From positions 1 through 64,000 of the forward strand of contig DASXPH010000024.1 of the NCBI GenBank assembly GCA_036493735.1: a stretch of 64,000 nucleotides of DNA. Direction: 5' to 3'. Numbering within the stretch: the stretch's first letter is position 1; each line of letters opens with the position of its first letter. The stretch comes from AG2 sp036493735 (GTDB taxonomy: Bacteria > Gemmatimonadota > Gemmatimonadetes > Gemmatimonadales > Gemmatimonadaceae). The notes beneath the pieces are model-generated. The model was not told the origin of the DNA. It searched no databases and saw nothing but the letters and a program-made list of their open reading frames with translations. The position numbers were made by a program, and so were the translations under genes. Below, piece after piece: positions 56,898-64,000 of the stretch.

Positions 56898-59414
56898 TTA
56901 TTCCTCCTCGTCTTCCGGGCCAACGTTCACCGGCTCGCTGGTATCATCGCCGGGAACCTCGCCCTCGTCTTCGGGCACGACGCGCGCGACGTCCATCACG
57001 GCATCGTTGGCGTCGAGGTTGACGAGCTTCACTCCCTGAGTGTTGCGCCCGGAGACGCGAATGCCCTTCACCGGCATGCGGATCGCCACCCCCTGCTTCG
57101 TGATGAGCATCAACTCATCGTCGGGCAGGACCTCCTTGATCGACACGGCGTCGCCGGTCTTGTCGGTGCGGTGCACGGTGATGATGCCCTTGCCGCCGCG
57201 TTTCTGAACGCGGTATTCATCGATGGGCGAGCACTTGCCCATTCCCTTCTCCGTGACCACGAGCAGGTTCGCCTCTCGCTTGATGACGACCATGCCGATG
57301 ACCTCGTCGTCGTCGCCGAGCTCGATGCCTTTGACGCCGGTGGTGTCGCGTCCCATCTCCCGCACGTCCACCTCGTGGAAGCGAATCGAGAGTCCGTGCC
57401 GCGTCGCGAGCACGATGTCGTTCGTGCCGGTGGTGATCTGGACGTCCATCAGCTCGTCCTCGCTCTCGATCTTCACCGCTTTGACGCCGTTCGAACGAAC
57501 GTTGGAGTATTCGGACAGCCGCGTCTTCTTGACCGTTCCGTTCTTGGTCGCGAAGAGGAGGAACTGGTCGTCGGCGAACTCACGCACCGCGACCAACGCG
57601 GAAACCGTCGTCTCGGCGGCCACGTTGATGAGATTCACCACCGGCTTTCCTTTCGCGGCGCGGCCGGCCTGCGGAATCTCATGCACCTTGAGCCAGAAGC
57701 AACGCCCGTCCTGGGTAAAGATGAGGACATAGTCGTGTGTGGACGCGATGAAGAGATGCTCAACGAAATCCTCGTCCTTGAGCGTCGCGCCGTTGTTGCC
57801 GCGCCCTCCGCGTCGCTGCTTCTTGTAGGTCGAGACCGAGGTGCGCTTGATGTAGCCGGAGTGCGAGATCGTGACGACCATCTCTTCTTCGGCGATCAGA
57901 TCTTCAATTGTGAACTCGCCCTCGTCGCTCGTGATCTCCGTGCGACGCTCGTCGGCGTACTTGTCGACGATCGTCTTGAGCTCGTCCTTCATTAACGTCA
58001 TGCGCTTCGGCTTGGACTCGAGCAGCGCGCGCAGCTCCTTGATCGCCCCGCGCACCTCCTTCAGCTCCTCTTCCAGCTTCTCGATCTCGAGACCGGTGAG
58101 CCGAGCGAGGCGCATGTTGAGTATTGCTTCAGATTGCCGCTCCGAAAGCTTGAACCGCCTTTGTAACCGCTCACTAGCGGTCGGAGTGTCCTTTGCTTTG
58201 CGAATGATCTGCACGACCTCGTCGATGTTGTCGACGGCGATCTTGAGACCCTCGAGAATGTGTTCGCGCTCGAGAGCCTTCTCGATCTCGAACTGCGCGC
58301 GGCGGACGATGACCTCGTGCCGGTGACTGATGAAGTGCTCCAGCATTTCGCGGAGCGGCATCACCTTCGGCACGAGTTGCTTCGTCGTCGGATCCGGCAC
58401 GAGCGCGAGCATGATGACGCCGAACGTCGACTGCATCGCGGTGTGCTTGTACAGCTGATTGAGCACCACGCGCGGAATGGCGTCACGCTTCAACTCGATG
58501 ACGATGCGCGTCTCGTCGGCCGATTCGTCACGCAGGTCCGAGATGCCCTCGAGCTTCTTGTCACGGACGAGATCCGCGATCGCTTTCACCAGATTCGCGC
58601 GGTTGACCTGATACGGAACCTCGGTGACGACGATCTGCGACTTGTTGGACGTCTCGCGCTCCTCGATCACCGCCCGCGCGCGCATGATGATGCGGCCACG
58701 GCCGGTCTCCTGATAATCCTTGATGCCCTGGCGGCCATAGATGTACGCGCCCGTGGGGAAATCAGGACCCTTCACGATCTTGCGCAGATCGCCGATCGTG
58801 GCTTCGGGATTGTCGATGAGGTGCAGCACGGCGCTGACCACCTCATGCAGATTGTGCGGCGGGATGTTCGTCGCCATGCCGACGGCGATGCCTGACGAGC
58901 CGTTGACGAGCAGGTTCGGCAAGCCAGCGGGAAGGACCTTCGGCTCCTGGAGTCGGTCGTCGAAGTTGGGCGCGAAATCGACGGTGTTCTTGTCGATGTC
59001 GGCCAACATCTCCATCGCGATCGGCGTTAGGCGCGCCTCGGTGTACCGGTAGGCGGCCGCCGGATCGCCGTCCATCGAGCCGAAGTTTCCCTGCCCATCG
59101 ACCAGGGGATACCGTAGCGAGAAGTCCTGCACCATACGCACGAGCGCGTCGTAGACGGCGCTGTCACCGTGCGGGTGGAATCGGCCGAGCACGTCGCCGA
59201 CGACCGTCGCGGACTTCTTGAACGGGCGATTGGGGACGAGCCCCAGGTCGTTCATCGCGTACAGGATTCGCCGGTGAACCGGCTTGAGTCCATCGCGCAC
59301 GTCGGGCAACGCACGTGACACGATGACGCTCATCGAGTAGTTGATGAACGACTCTTTGATCTCCTCGTCGATGAGACGTGGGAGAATTCGTTCTCGATTG
59401 TTTGGTGCGGTCAT
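56898..59414 (-). CDS. gyrA: DNA gyrase subunit A
   Basis: The 838-aa protein is the cleavage/religation subunit of gyrase. The quinolone-region and active-site Tyr segment are intact (AAYRYTEARLTPIAMEML), as is SMSVIVSRALPDVRDGLKPV at the N-terminus. The C-terminal beta-pinwheel includes the GyrA box KKQRRGGRGNNG and ends in an acidic tail (PEDEGEVPGDDTSEPVNVGP). It supercoils DNA with GyrB, which is not in the window. Start ATG at 59414; a strong terminator follows the stop. Confidence 0.98.
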   Translation of the reverse strand: MTAPNNRERILPRLIDEEIKESFINYSMSVIVSRALPDVRDGLKPVHRRILYAMNDLGLVPNRPFKKSATVVGDVLGRFHPHGDSAVYDALVRMVQDFSLRYPLVDGQGNFGSMDGDPAAAYRYTEARLTPIAMEMLADIDKNTVDFAPNFDDRLQEPKVLPAGLPNLLVNGSSGIAVGMATNIPPHNLHEVVSAVLHLIDNPEATIGDLRKIVKGPDFPTGAYIYGRQGIKDYQETGRGRIIMRARAVIEERETSNKSQIVVTEVPYQVNRANLVKAIADLVRDKKLEGISDLRDESADETRIVIELKRDAIPRVVLNQLYKHTAMQSTFGVIMLALVPDPTTKQLVPKVMPLREMLEHFISHRHEVIVRRAQFEIEKALEREHILEGLKIAVDNIDEVVQIIRKAKDTPTASERLQRRFKLSERQSEAILNMRLARLTGLEIEKLEEELKEVRGAIKELRALLESKPKRMTLMKDELKTIVDKYADERRTEITSDEGEFTIEDLIAEEEMVVTISHSGYIKRTSVSTYKKQRRGGRGNNGATLKDEDFVEHLFIASTHDYVLIFTQDGRCFWLKVHEIPQAGRAAKGKPVVNLINVAAETTVSALVAVREFADDQFLLFATKNGTVKKTRLSEYSNVRSNGVKAVKIESEDELMDVQITTGTNDIVLATRHGLSIRFHEVDVREMGRDTTGVKGIELGDDDEVIGMVVIKREANLLVVTEKGMGKCSPIDEYRVQKRGGKGIITVHRTDKTGDAVSIKEVLPDDELMLITKQGVAIRMPVKGIRVSGRNTQGVKLVNLDANDAVMDVARVVPEDEGEVPGDDTSEPVNVGPEDEEE

Positions 59415-59599
59415 TTGCTACGGGGGAACCAGCGACGGGAAATAGCCAATGCGGCTGCAATGAGCCTTGGCGGGAGAGTCTGAAAGTTACCCGTGCGCCC
59501 CACGAAAATCAATTGATGTACCACACCGTAAGATGTGAAACATCAAACACTTACAATATCGAAATGGCCGGCCGTCACCCTCGGTTTCGAAGGCGTGAT

Positions 59600-60460
59600 T
59601 CAGCCGATCCGATGGTGGGTTCCTGCGCCGACGTCGACATCGTCGGACGAACGATGTTCCTCGCGCCGTTTCTCGTGCGCGCGCTCGTTCGCACGCGCGA
59701 TTTCCCGCTCCTCCTCCTCCATCTCGGCAGTGTCCGCGGCTTCAGCTGCGCGCTCGCGCGCGAGCAGCTCCTCGCGCTCGGTTCGCCACCGCTGGTACCA
59801 TTCGCGCGTCACCTCGGCGGCCAGCTCCCGATTGCCAAGCCCGAAGGCGAGCGCCATCGCCAGAGCGATCGCGCCGAAGAGGATCGCGAACGCTGTTGTC
59901 ACGATATCCGTCGCGATGCCGAGCTCCTGCAGCGCCATGAACACCGCCAGGAGAATCACACCGCCGCGACCCGTGCGTGCGAGGGCGCGCCCACCATGCA
60001 TTCCGCCTGCCGAGGCTTGAATCAAACCACCGACGAACCCACCGAGCACGATACCGACGAGGACAATGACGATCGCGGCGATCACGCTCGGGATGTAGCT
60101 CACGAGCGTCGATACGACGTCCGCAAGCGACTTCAGGCCCAGCGCGTTCGCGGCGATCAGGATCACCGTGAACATCGCCAGCCAGAAGACGAGATTCGAG
60201 ATCACGCGCGTCGGGTTGACGTGCGTGCCCGAGCGCTCCACGGCCTGCGTGACGCCGCCGCGCTCGAGCAGATAGTTCAATCGAATACGCCGCAGCAGGC
60301 GCTCGGTGAGCTTCTCGAGGACCTTCGCGAGCAGATAGCCGGCGAACAGAATGACGAGCGCGCCTAACAACGGCAGCGCGAGCTTGCCAAAGACGTCGGT
60401 GAAGCTCGTCTGGAGCCGATCTCCGAAATTGAGCGAGTCTGTCGCTTGTGGGAGCTGCAC
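59600..60460 (-). CDS. MscS-TM-helix-type membrane protein
   Basis: The roughly 286-aa protein has several membrane helices of the conserved TM-helix (MscS_TM-like) type: FGKLALPLLGALVILFAGYL, VISNLVFWLAMFTVILIAAN and SYIPSVIAAIVIVLVGIVLG. The tail is charged, coiled and Glu/Arg-rich (ELLARERAAEAADTAEMEEE). No MscS beta-domain follows, so a full mechanosensitive channel is unlikely; a membrane scaffold or small channel are possible. The start is uncertain: GTG at 60460 is used, while ATG at 60565 would overlap the zinc-ribbon gene. Confidence 0.7.
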   Translation of the reverse strand: MQLPQATDSLNFGDRLQTSFTDVFGKLALPLLGALVILFAGYLLAKVLEKLTERLLRRIRLNYLLERGGVTQAVERSGTHVNPTRVISNLVFWLAMFTVILIAANALGLKSLADVVSTLVSYIPSVIAAIVIVLVGIVLGGFVGGLIQASAGGMHGGRALARTGRGGVILLAVFMALQELGIATDIVTTAFAILFGAIALAMALAFGLGNRELAAEVTREWYQRWRTEREELLARERAAEAADTAEMEEEEREIARANERAHEKRREEHRSSDDVDVGAGTHHRIG

Positions 60461-60498
60461 GAATGCGCCGTTGAAAATGCCGATGAGTCGAGCGCCCT

Positions 60499-60720
60499 TC
60501 AATTTCGGGTGCCGCGCTTCTGATCGAAGATTACACTCCGGCGGCACTCTGGACAGATCAACCATTCGCGACGTCGGGCGTAGCCGAGACCGAAGGATCC
60601 ACCCCCGATCGACCGCGTGGTCATTGCGGCGCCGTCCCGGGGGCAGTGGGGCGTTTCGCCCGCGCTGAATGCCTGGCGAATAGCCGCCTCCTCTTCCGGG
60701 CTGTACTGCGCTCGCTCCAT
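60499..60720 (-). CDS. Small zinc-ribbon protein
   Basis: The 73-aa protein carries a likely zinc ribbon: HCPRDGAAM near residue 25 and LICPECRRSVIF near residue 53 (two CPxC/CPxxx pairs). The N-terminal helix MERAQYSPEEEAAIRQAFSA is acidic. It resembles TFIIB-type or generic zinc-ribbon proteins; the role is unknown. It lies upstream of the MscS-TM-type gene on the same strand, and the copy B repeat element lies just upstream of it. Confidence 0.7.
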   Translation of the reverse strand: MERAQYSPEEEAAIRQAFSAGETPHCPRDGAAMTTRSIGGGSFGLGYARRREWLICPECRRSVIFDQKRGTRN

Positions 60721-60760
60721 CGACCTGGGCTCCTACTGGAGATACGGATAGCACGTTCGG

Positions 60761-60875
60761 GGGCCGCTGACACCACTGACACGGCGCTGAAACCGCTGAC
60801 GAAAGAGCGACAGATTGACTTGATGCAGGGCATTTGTCAGTGGTCTCTGCGCAGTGTCAGCGGTTTCAGCGGCCC
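60761..60875. repeat. Intergenic inverted element, copy B
   Basis: GGGCCGCTGACACCACTGAC at the left and GTGTCAGCGGTTTCAGCGGC at the right are complementary, with repeated CCGCTGA and CCACTGACA words. Its arms are the reverse complement of those of copy A at 52737-52886. The unmatched middle differs between the two. It lies between the zinc-ribbon gene and the MDR gene, both on the minus strand. Confidence 0.8.
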
Positions 60876-60898
60876 AATTCGATGCTCTCCCTCCTCGA

Positions 60899-61945
60899 TT
60901 ACACTCTACTAGCGAGATCGATCACGACTTTCCCGAACTGCTCCGCTTTCTGCAATCGCTCGAAAGCCTCGCGCGAGCGCTCCAGCGGATAGACGTGGTC
61001 GATAGGCGGATGCAAGCGGCCGGCACGGAGCTCATTCACGATAGCGTCGTATTCGGCGTCGTTGCCCATCGTCGAGCCGAGAATGCTCCACTGATTCCAG
61101 AAAAGCCGGCGGACGTCGGTCTCAACTATCGGACCTGTCGTCGCCCCGCAGGTGACCAGGCGGCCTCGTCGTCCGAGCGCGGCCAGGGATTGCCTCCACG
61201 TCGCGAGGCCGACGTCGTCCACGACGACATCGACACCGCGCTTGCCCGTGCGATCGCGAATGACCTTTGCGACGTCGGTCTGTTTGTGATTGATGGCTTC
61301 GTCCGCGCCGAGAGCGCGTGCTCGCTCCAGCTTCGCGTCGCTGCTCGACGTGACCCACACGTGCGCGCCGATCTGTTTGCAAATTTGTAACGCCGCGATG
61401 GCGACCCCACCGCCAATTCCCCAGATGAGCACGTTCTCGCCAGCCTGCACACGCGCGCGCGTGACGACCATTCGCCAGGCAGTGAGCGTCACAAGGCTGA
61501 ACGCCGCGGCCACGTCGGCGGGAATGCTCGCTGGTATGCTTCGGACGTTCGCGGCGGGAATTACGACGTACTCGGCGATCGTTCCGGGCGCGTGTTCGCC
61601 GAGAATACCGAATCGGACGCAGAGCGACTGCTCGCCTTGGCGGCAATACTCGCAGGTGCGATCGCTGAGACCCGGATTGATGACGACGACATCGCCCACG
61701 GCGACATCACGAACCTCGTCGCCAATCGCGTCGACCACGCCCGTTCCATCGGCGCCCAGTACCCAACCAGGCGCGATCGTGACGCCGGGCAGGCCACCGA
61801 CAACGAAGAGATCGAGGTGATTCAGCGCGGCGGCGCGCATGCGGATGCGCACCTCGGTGGAGCGCCGCAGCTCCGGTATCGGTAGGTCGCTGCGGACCTG
61901 GAGCTGGTCCAGGCCGCCGTGCGCGGAGATCGTCAGGCCTTTCAC
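60899..61945 (-). CDS. Zinc-type MDR alcohol/quinone oxidoreductase
   Basis: The 348-aa protein follows the medium-chain dehydrogenase/reductase layout: GroES-like half with RTCEYCRQGEQSLC (structural Zn Cys cluster, four Cys pattern partly present), LGADGTGVVDAIG, and Rossmann half LIWGIGGGVAIAALQICKQI. It would reduce quinones or aldehydes using NADPH; the substrate is unknown. It starts with GTG at 61945, and a 12-bp palindrome lies 4 bp beyond in the divergent spacer with odhB. It is followed downstream by the repeat element. Confidence 0.88.
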   Translation of the reverse strand: MKGLTISAHGGLDQLQVRSDLPIPELRRSTEVRIRMRAAALNHLDLFVVGGLPGVTIAPGWVLGADGTGVVDAIGDEVRDVAVGDVVVINPGLSDRTCEYCRQGEQSLCVRFGILGEHAPGTIAEYVVIPAANVRSIPASIPADVAAAFSLVTLTAWRMVVTRARVQAGENVLIWGIGGGVAIAALQICKQIGAHVWVTSSSDAKLERARALGADEAINHKQTDVAKVIRDRTGKRGVDVVVDDVGLATWRQSLAALGRRGRLVTCGATTGPIVETDVRRLFWNQWSILGSTMGNDAEYDAIVNELRAGRLHPPIDHVYPLERSREAFERLQKAEQFGKVVIDLASRV

Positions 61946-61948
61946 GAA

Positions 61949-61960
61949 AACGGTACCGTT
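61949..61960. promoter_or_regulatory. Palindromic operator candidate AACGGTACCGTT
   Basis: A perfect 12-bp palindrome in the 63-bp AT-rich spacer between the divergent MDR and odhB genes. It is well placed for a dimeric regulator of either gene, but no regulator gene is adjacent. Confidence 0.55.
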
Positions 61961-62008
61961 ATATTGATGAGCAACTGACGTCTCATATTAACACAGCGCC
62001 TTTCAGCG

Positions 62009-63370
62009 ATGACATCAATCAAGGTGCCTCCGCTCGGTGAATCGATCGTCGAAGCCACCGTTTCGCGTTGGATGAAGAATGAAGGCGATCAGGTGTCGCC
62101 GGGCGACACGCTGGTCGAGCTCGAGACCGACAAGATCACCGTGGAAGTGCCAGCGATGAGTCGCGGCGTGTTGACCAAGCGGCTCCACGCTGAAGGCGAC
62201 ATCGTGAAAGTGAACGATCTCCTTGGCGAGATCGACGAGAGCGCCGCCGCGGCGGCGCCGAAACGTGAGCCCGCGACGGCAGCCGCGAGCAGCACGACGC
62301 AGAAGAGTGGTGCGGCAGCAACGAGCACGGCGACTCCGACTCCTTCAGCGACGCCCGCGCCCACGCCGCCACCGGCCACGCCGCAGGCAGCCAAGCCCGC
62401 GACGGGAGAAGTGCGCGCGTCTCCCGCAGCCGAACGTCTCGCGGCGCAGCAGAAGATCGACCTCGGCAATGTGAGTGGCACGGGCCGGGGCGGAGTCGTC
62501 AGCAAGGCTGACGTGGTCGAGAGCCGCGCCGATGGCGCGACTGCCCCGTCGCGTGCGCCAGCGCCCGAAAAGGAAGCGGCGGCCTCGTCAGGCAGTGAAG
62601 CCGCGCCGCAAGCGCAACGCGCGCCTGCTGCCCCCGCGCCGCCACCGCCGCCGTCGGTGCCAAGGAGCGACGGAAGTCGCGAGACGCGCGAGAAGATGTC
62701 GACACGGCGTCGGCGCATTGCCGAGAACTTGCTCCAGGCGCAGCATGCAACGGCGCACCTGACGACGTTCAACGAGATCGACATGAGCGCCGTCGAGGCG
62801 TTGCGCGGTCGGATCAAGGAGCGCATCGAGAAGGAGCAGGGCGTCCGGCTGTCGGTGATGCCGTTCTTCGTGAAGGCCGCGTGCCTGGCACTGAGGACGT
62901 ATCCGGTCGTGAACTCGCAGATCGACGGCGACAGCGTCATCTACAAGCATTATGTGAATATGGGGATCGCCGTCGCCTCCGACGCTGGTCTCGTCGTGCC
63001 GAACATCAAGGACGCGGATCGAAAAGGCTTGCTGGACATCGCGCGCGACATTGCCGCCGTGGCGAAGAAGGCCCGCGACGGCAAGCTCACGATGGAAGAC
63101 CTCACGGGAGGCACGTTCACCATCACGAATGGTGGGGTATTCGGCTCACTCGTCTCGACGCCGATTCTGAACTATCCGCAGGTCGGCATCCTGGGGCTCC
63201 ACAAAACTCAGGAGCGGCCGGTGGCGGTCGCGGGAAAGATCGAGATCCGGCCGATGATGTACGTCGCGCTCTCCTATGACCACCGCATCATCGATGGCCA
63301 GCAGGCGGTGCTCTACCTCGTTCGCGTGAAGGAGCTGATGGAAGATCCCGCGACGATGCTGGTGGAGTGA
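62009..63370 (+). CDS. odhB: Dihydrolipoamide succinyltransferase (E2 of 2-oxoglutarate dehydrogenase)
   Basis: The 453-aa protein has one lipoyl domain (about 1-75; GDTLVELETDKITVEVPAMS with the lipoyl Lys in ETDKIT), an Ala/Pro/Thr-rich linker (about 80-150), a small E1/E3-binding domain (SPAAERLAAQQKIDLGNVSG), a second linker, and the catalytic acyltransferase domain ending with YDHRIIDGQQAVLYLVRVKE, containing the HRxxDG active site. It is the core E2 of the TCA-cycle complex. sucA (E1) is not upstream, but lipoamide dehydrogenase follows after 134 bp. Confidence 0.96.
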   Translation: MTSIKVPPLGESIVEATVSRWMKNEGDQVSPGDTLVELETDKITVEVPAMSRGVLTKRLHAEGDIVKVNDLLGEIDESAAAAAPKREPATAAASSTTQKSGAAATSTATPTPSATPAPTPPPATPQAAKPATGEVRASPAAERLAAQQKIDLGNVSGTGRGGVVSKADVVESRADGATAPSRAPAPEKEAAASSGSEAAPQAQRAPAAPAPPPPPSVPRSDGSRETREKMSTRRRRIAENLLQAQHATAHLTTFNEIDMSAVEALRGRIKERIEKEQGVRLSVMPFFVKAACLALRTYPVVNSQIDGDSVIYKHYVNMGIAVASDAGLVVPNIKDADRKGLLDIARDIAAVAKKARDGKLTMEDLTGGTFTITNGGVFGSLVSTPILNYPQVGILGLHKTQERPVAVAGKIEIRPMMYVALSYDHRIIDGQQAVLYLVRVKELMEDPATMLVE

Positions 63371-63456
63371 CGGCGGAAATCCCTGGCGTACCTAACGAGA
63401 CAACGCCGGGCCCGCGTCAGCCGCGGCGCTCTTCCGCGTCTTTTTAGCTTTCAGAT

Positions 63457-63482
63457 GGGCCGTGACTGGTCGTTCACGGCCC
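63457..63482 (+). other. Hairpin in the odhB-lpd spacer
   Basis: GGGCCGTGA (63457-63465) pairs perfectly with TCACGGCCC (63474-63482). A CTTTTTAG run precedes it, so it is probably a transcript-stability or attenuation structure rather than a classical terminator. Confidence 0.5.
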
Positions 63483-63504
63483 AGCCCTGAGACTCACTGA
63501 AACA

Positions 63505-64000
63505 ATGGCAACGCAATCAACTCCCGCTGACGTCGTCATCATCGGCGGCGGTCCCGGCGGTTATGTCGCGGCGATTCGCGCCGCGCAACTTGGGCTGTCC
63601 ACGGTGTGCGTCGAGCTGGACAAGACGCTTGGCGGCACGTGCGTGAACGTGGGCTGCATTCCCTCGAAGGCGCTCCTGGCGTCGTCCGAGCATTACGAGT
63701 TCGCGCGACTCCATGCGGCCGAGCACGGAATCAAGATCGACGGCTTGTCGCTGGATCTCGCGACGATGCTGAAGCGAAAGGACGAGGTGGTCGGCCAGAA
63801 CACGCGGGGGATCGAGTTCCTGTTCAAGAAGAACAAGATCACCTGGGCCAGGGGGAGGGGCTCGCTTCGGCGTCATGAGGGTGGCCTGGACGTCACGGTT
63901 TCTCCGAGCAGCTCGGCTGGGGGGCCCCCCCCGCAAGACAATATCGCGTCGTACGCCGCGAAAAACGTCATCATTGCCACCGGCTCCGTACCAATCGAGC
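63505..64000 (+). CDS. lpdA: Dihydrolipoamide dehydrogenase (E3), N-terminal part, truncated by window end
   Basis: The frame is open to the window edge (165 residues seen). It starts ATG 63505 and shows the FAD-binding IIGGGPGGYVAAIRAAQL, the redox disulfide GGTCVNVGCIPSKALL, and the NAD-side strand KNVIIATGS. It reoxidises the lipoyl arm of the OdhB complex. A long C-run (GGGGGGCCCCCCC near 63917) falls in a hydrophilic loop and keeps the frame. The rest of the gene lies beyond the window. Confidence 0.95.
   Translation, partial: MATQSTPADVVIIGGGPGGYVAAIRAAQLGLSTVCVELDKTLGGTCVNVGCIPSKALLASSEHYEFARLHAAEHGIKIDGLSLDLATMLKRKDEVVGQNTRGIEFLFKKNKITWARGRGSLRRHEGGLDVTVSPSSSAGGPPPQDNIASYAAKNVIIATGSVPIE

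Larger units (their letters stand above)
5408..59032. repeat. Dispersed octamer CGTTAGGC/GCCTAACG (24 copies; span shown, not continuous)
   Basis: Exact copies counted by hand at 5408, 11119, 11950, 13372, 15715, 16248, 16380, 17814, 22984, 23440, 25097, 27241, 28237, 29904, 35485, 37091, 38156, 47463, 48071, 48576, 50672, 52106, 55653 and 59025. Chance from base composition would give roughly 2-3. The words fall in different reading frames and in both orientations. This is a dispersed motif family, so the coordinates are only its outer limits. Confidence 0.8.

Noticed and set aside
59461..59590. A gyrA promoter motif (GATGTGAAACATC inverted repeat)
   Set aside because: The repeat is short and no -35/-10 pair could be placed with confidence upstream of the gyrA start.
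63910..63935. A poly-G/poly-C run suggesting a frameshift in lipoamide dehydrogenase
   Set aside because: The reading frame continues to the downstream KNVIIATGS motif without interruption, so the run is in frame.
1..64000. CRISPR arrays, rRNA, tRNA, transposases, phage genes
   Set aside because: I looked for regular spacer repeats, rRNA-like blocks, tRNA cloverleaf signs and transposase motifs and saw none; short tRNAs cannot be excluded without a covariance search.

Overview
The window is GC-rich (roughly 64 percent by eye) and densely coded. It appears to come from the chromosome of an aerobic Gram-negative bacterium: there are TolC, a porin-like barrel, many lipoproteins, a caa3-type cytochrome oxidase, 2-oxoglutarate dehydrogenase genes and a Tat substrate. 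The mix of families (ZU5-like lipoproteins, PadR, MacA/MacB-like proteins, NamZ, pilin-like C-terminus, CtaG oxidase operon) suggests Gemmatimonadota. That assignment is an inference from gene style, not from a marker tree. No rRNA, tRNA, CRISPR array, transposase or prophage gene was seen.

Layout. 0-6.5 kb: a pilin-like C-terminus, an alpha/beta hydrolase, a PolX-PHP protein whose polymerase site looks dead, endonuclease III, a TonB-like lipoprotein, cyclophilin and an AAA ATPase. 6.6-13.3 kb: an HD protein, then an ECF sigma factor, a probable anti-sigma factor, a Spy-like periplasmic protein and TolC; a terminator separates these from a MacA-like adaptor with a large insert and a MacB-like permease that has no ATPase gene beside it. 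13.6-19.4 kb: the most unusual region, a tandem duplication of [ZU5-like lipoprotein + TPR-HD-GYP protein], the second copy translationally coupled to a pseudo-receiver GGDEF protein. 19.4-28.8 kb: CsbD, PadR with its operator repeats, Kup potassium transporter, a NAGPA-domain lipoprotein next to NamZ muramidase, a triple-PDZ protein, an MbfA-like iron exporter and a beta-barrel protein. 28.9-39.5 kb: LeuS, a chemoreceptor, a cupredoxin lipoprotein, a Tat-exported glycosylasparaginase, a cyclic-nucleotide-binding-domain/aspartase fusion beside PncB, and a small unknown. 39.7-46.4 kb: ctaCDEFG oxidase operon and a DUF5009/HGSNAT-like membrane protein. 46.5-56.6 kb: DacB, a saccharopine dehydrogenase-like protein, a CoA-binding protein, an aspartyl-protease-like protein, an M1 peptidase, and an operon of threonine dehydratase, REC-GAF-GGDEF and a kinase with HRN in place of HRD. 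56.9-64 kb: GyrA, an MscS-TM-type protein, a zinc-ribbon protein, an MDR oxidoreductase, OdhB and the start of lipoamide dehydrogenase.

The window shows repeated investment in c-di-GMP signalling: two HD-GYP and two GGDEF proteins in two operons, with likely phosphorylation-incompetent partners (pseudo-receiver, pseudokinase). Two DNA-level patterns cut across genes. One is an iterated octamer CGTTAGGC/GCCTAACG (24 exact copies counted by hand) that sits in different reading frames and uses rare codons. The other is a set of intergenic inverted elements built from short amplified words, one of them present in two related copies 8 kb apart.
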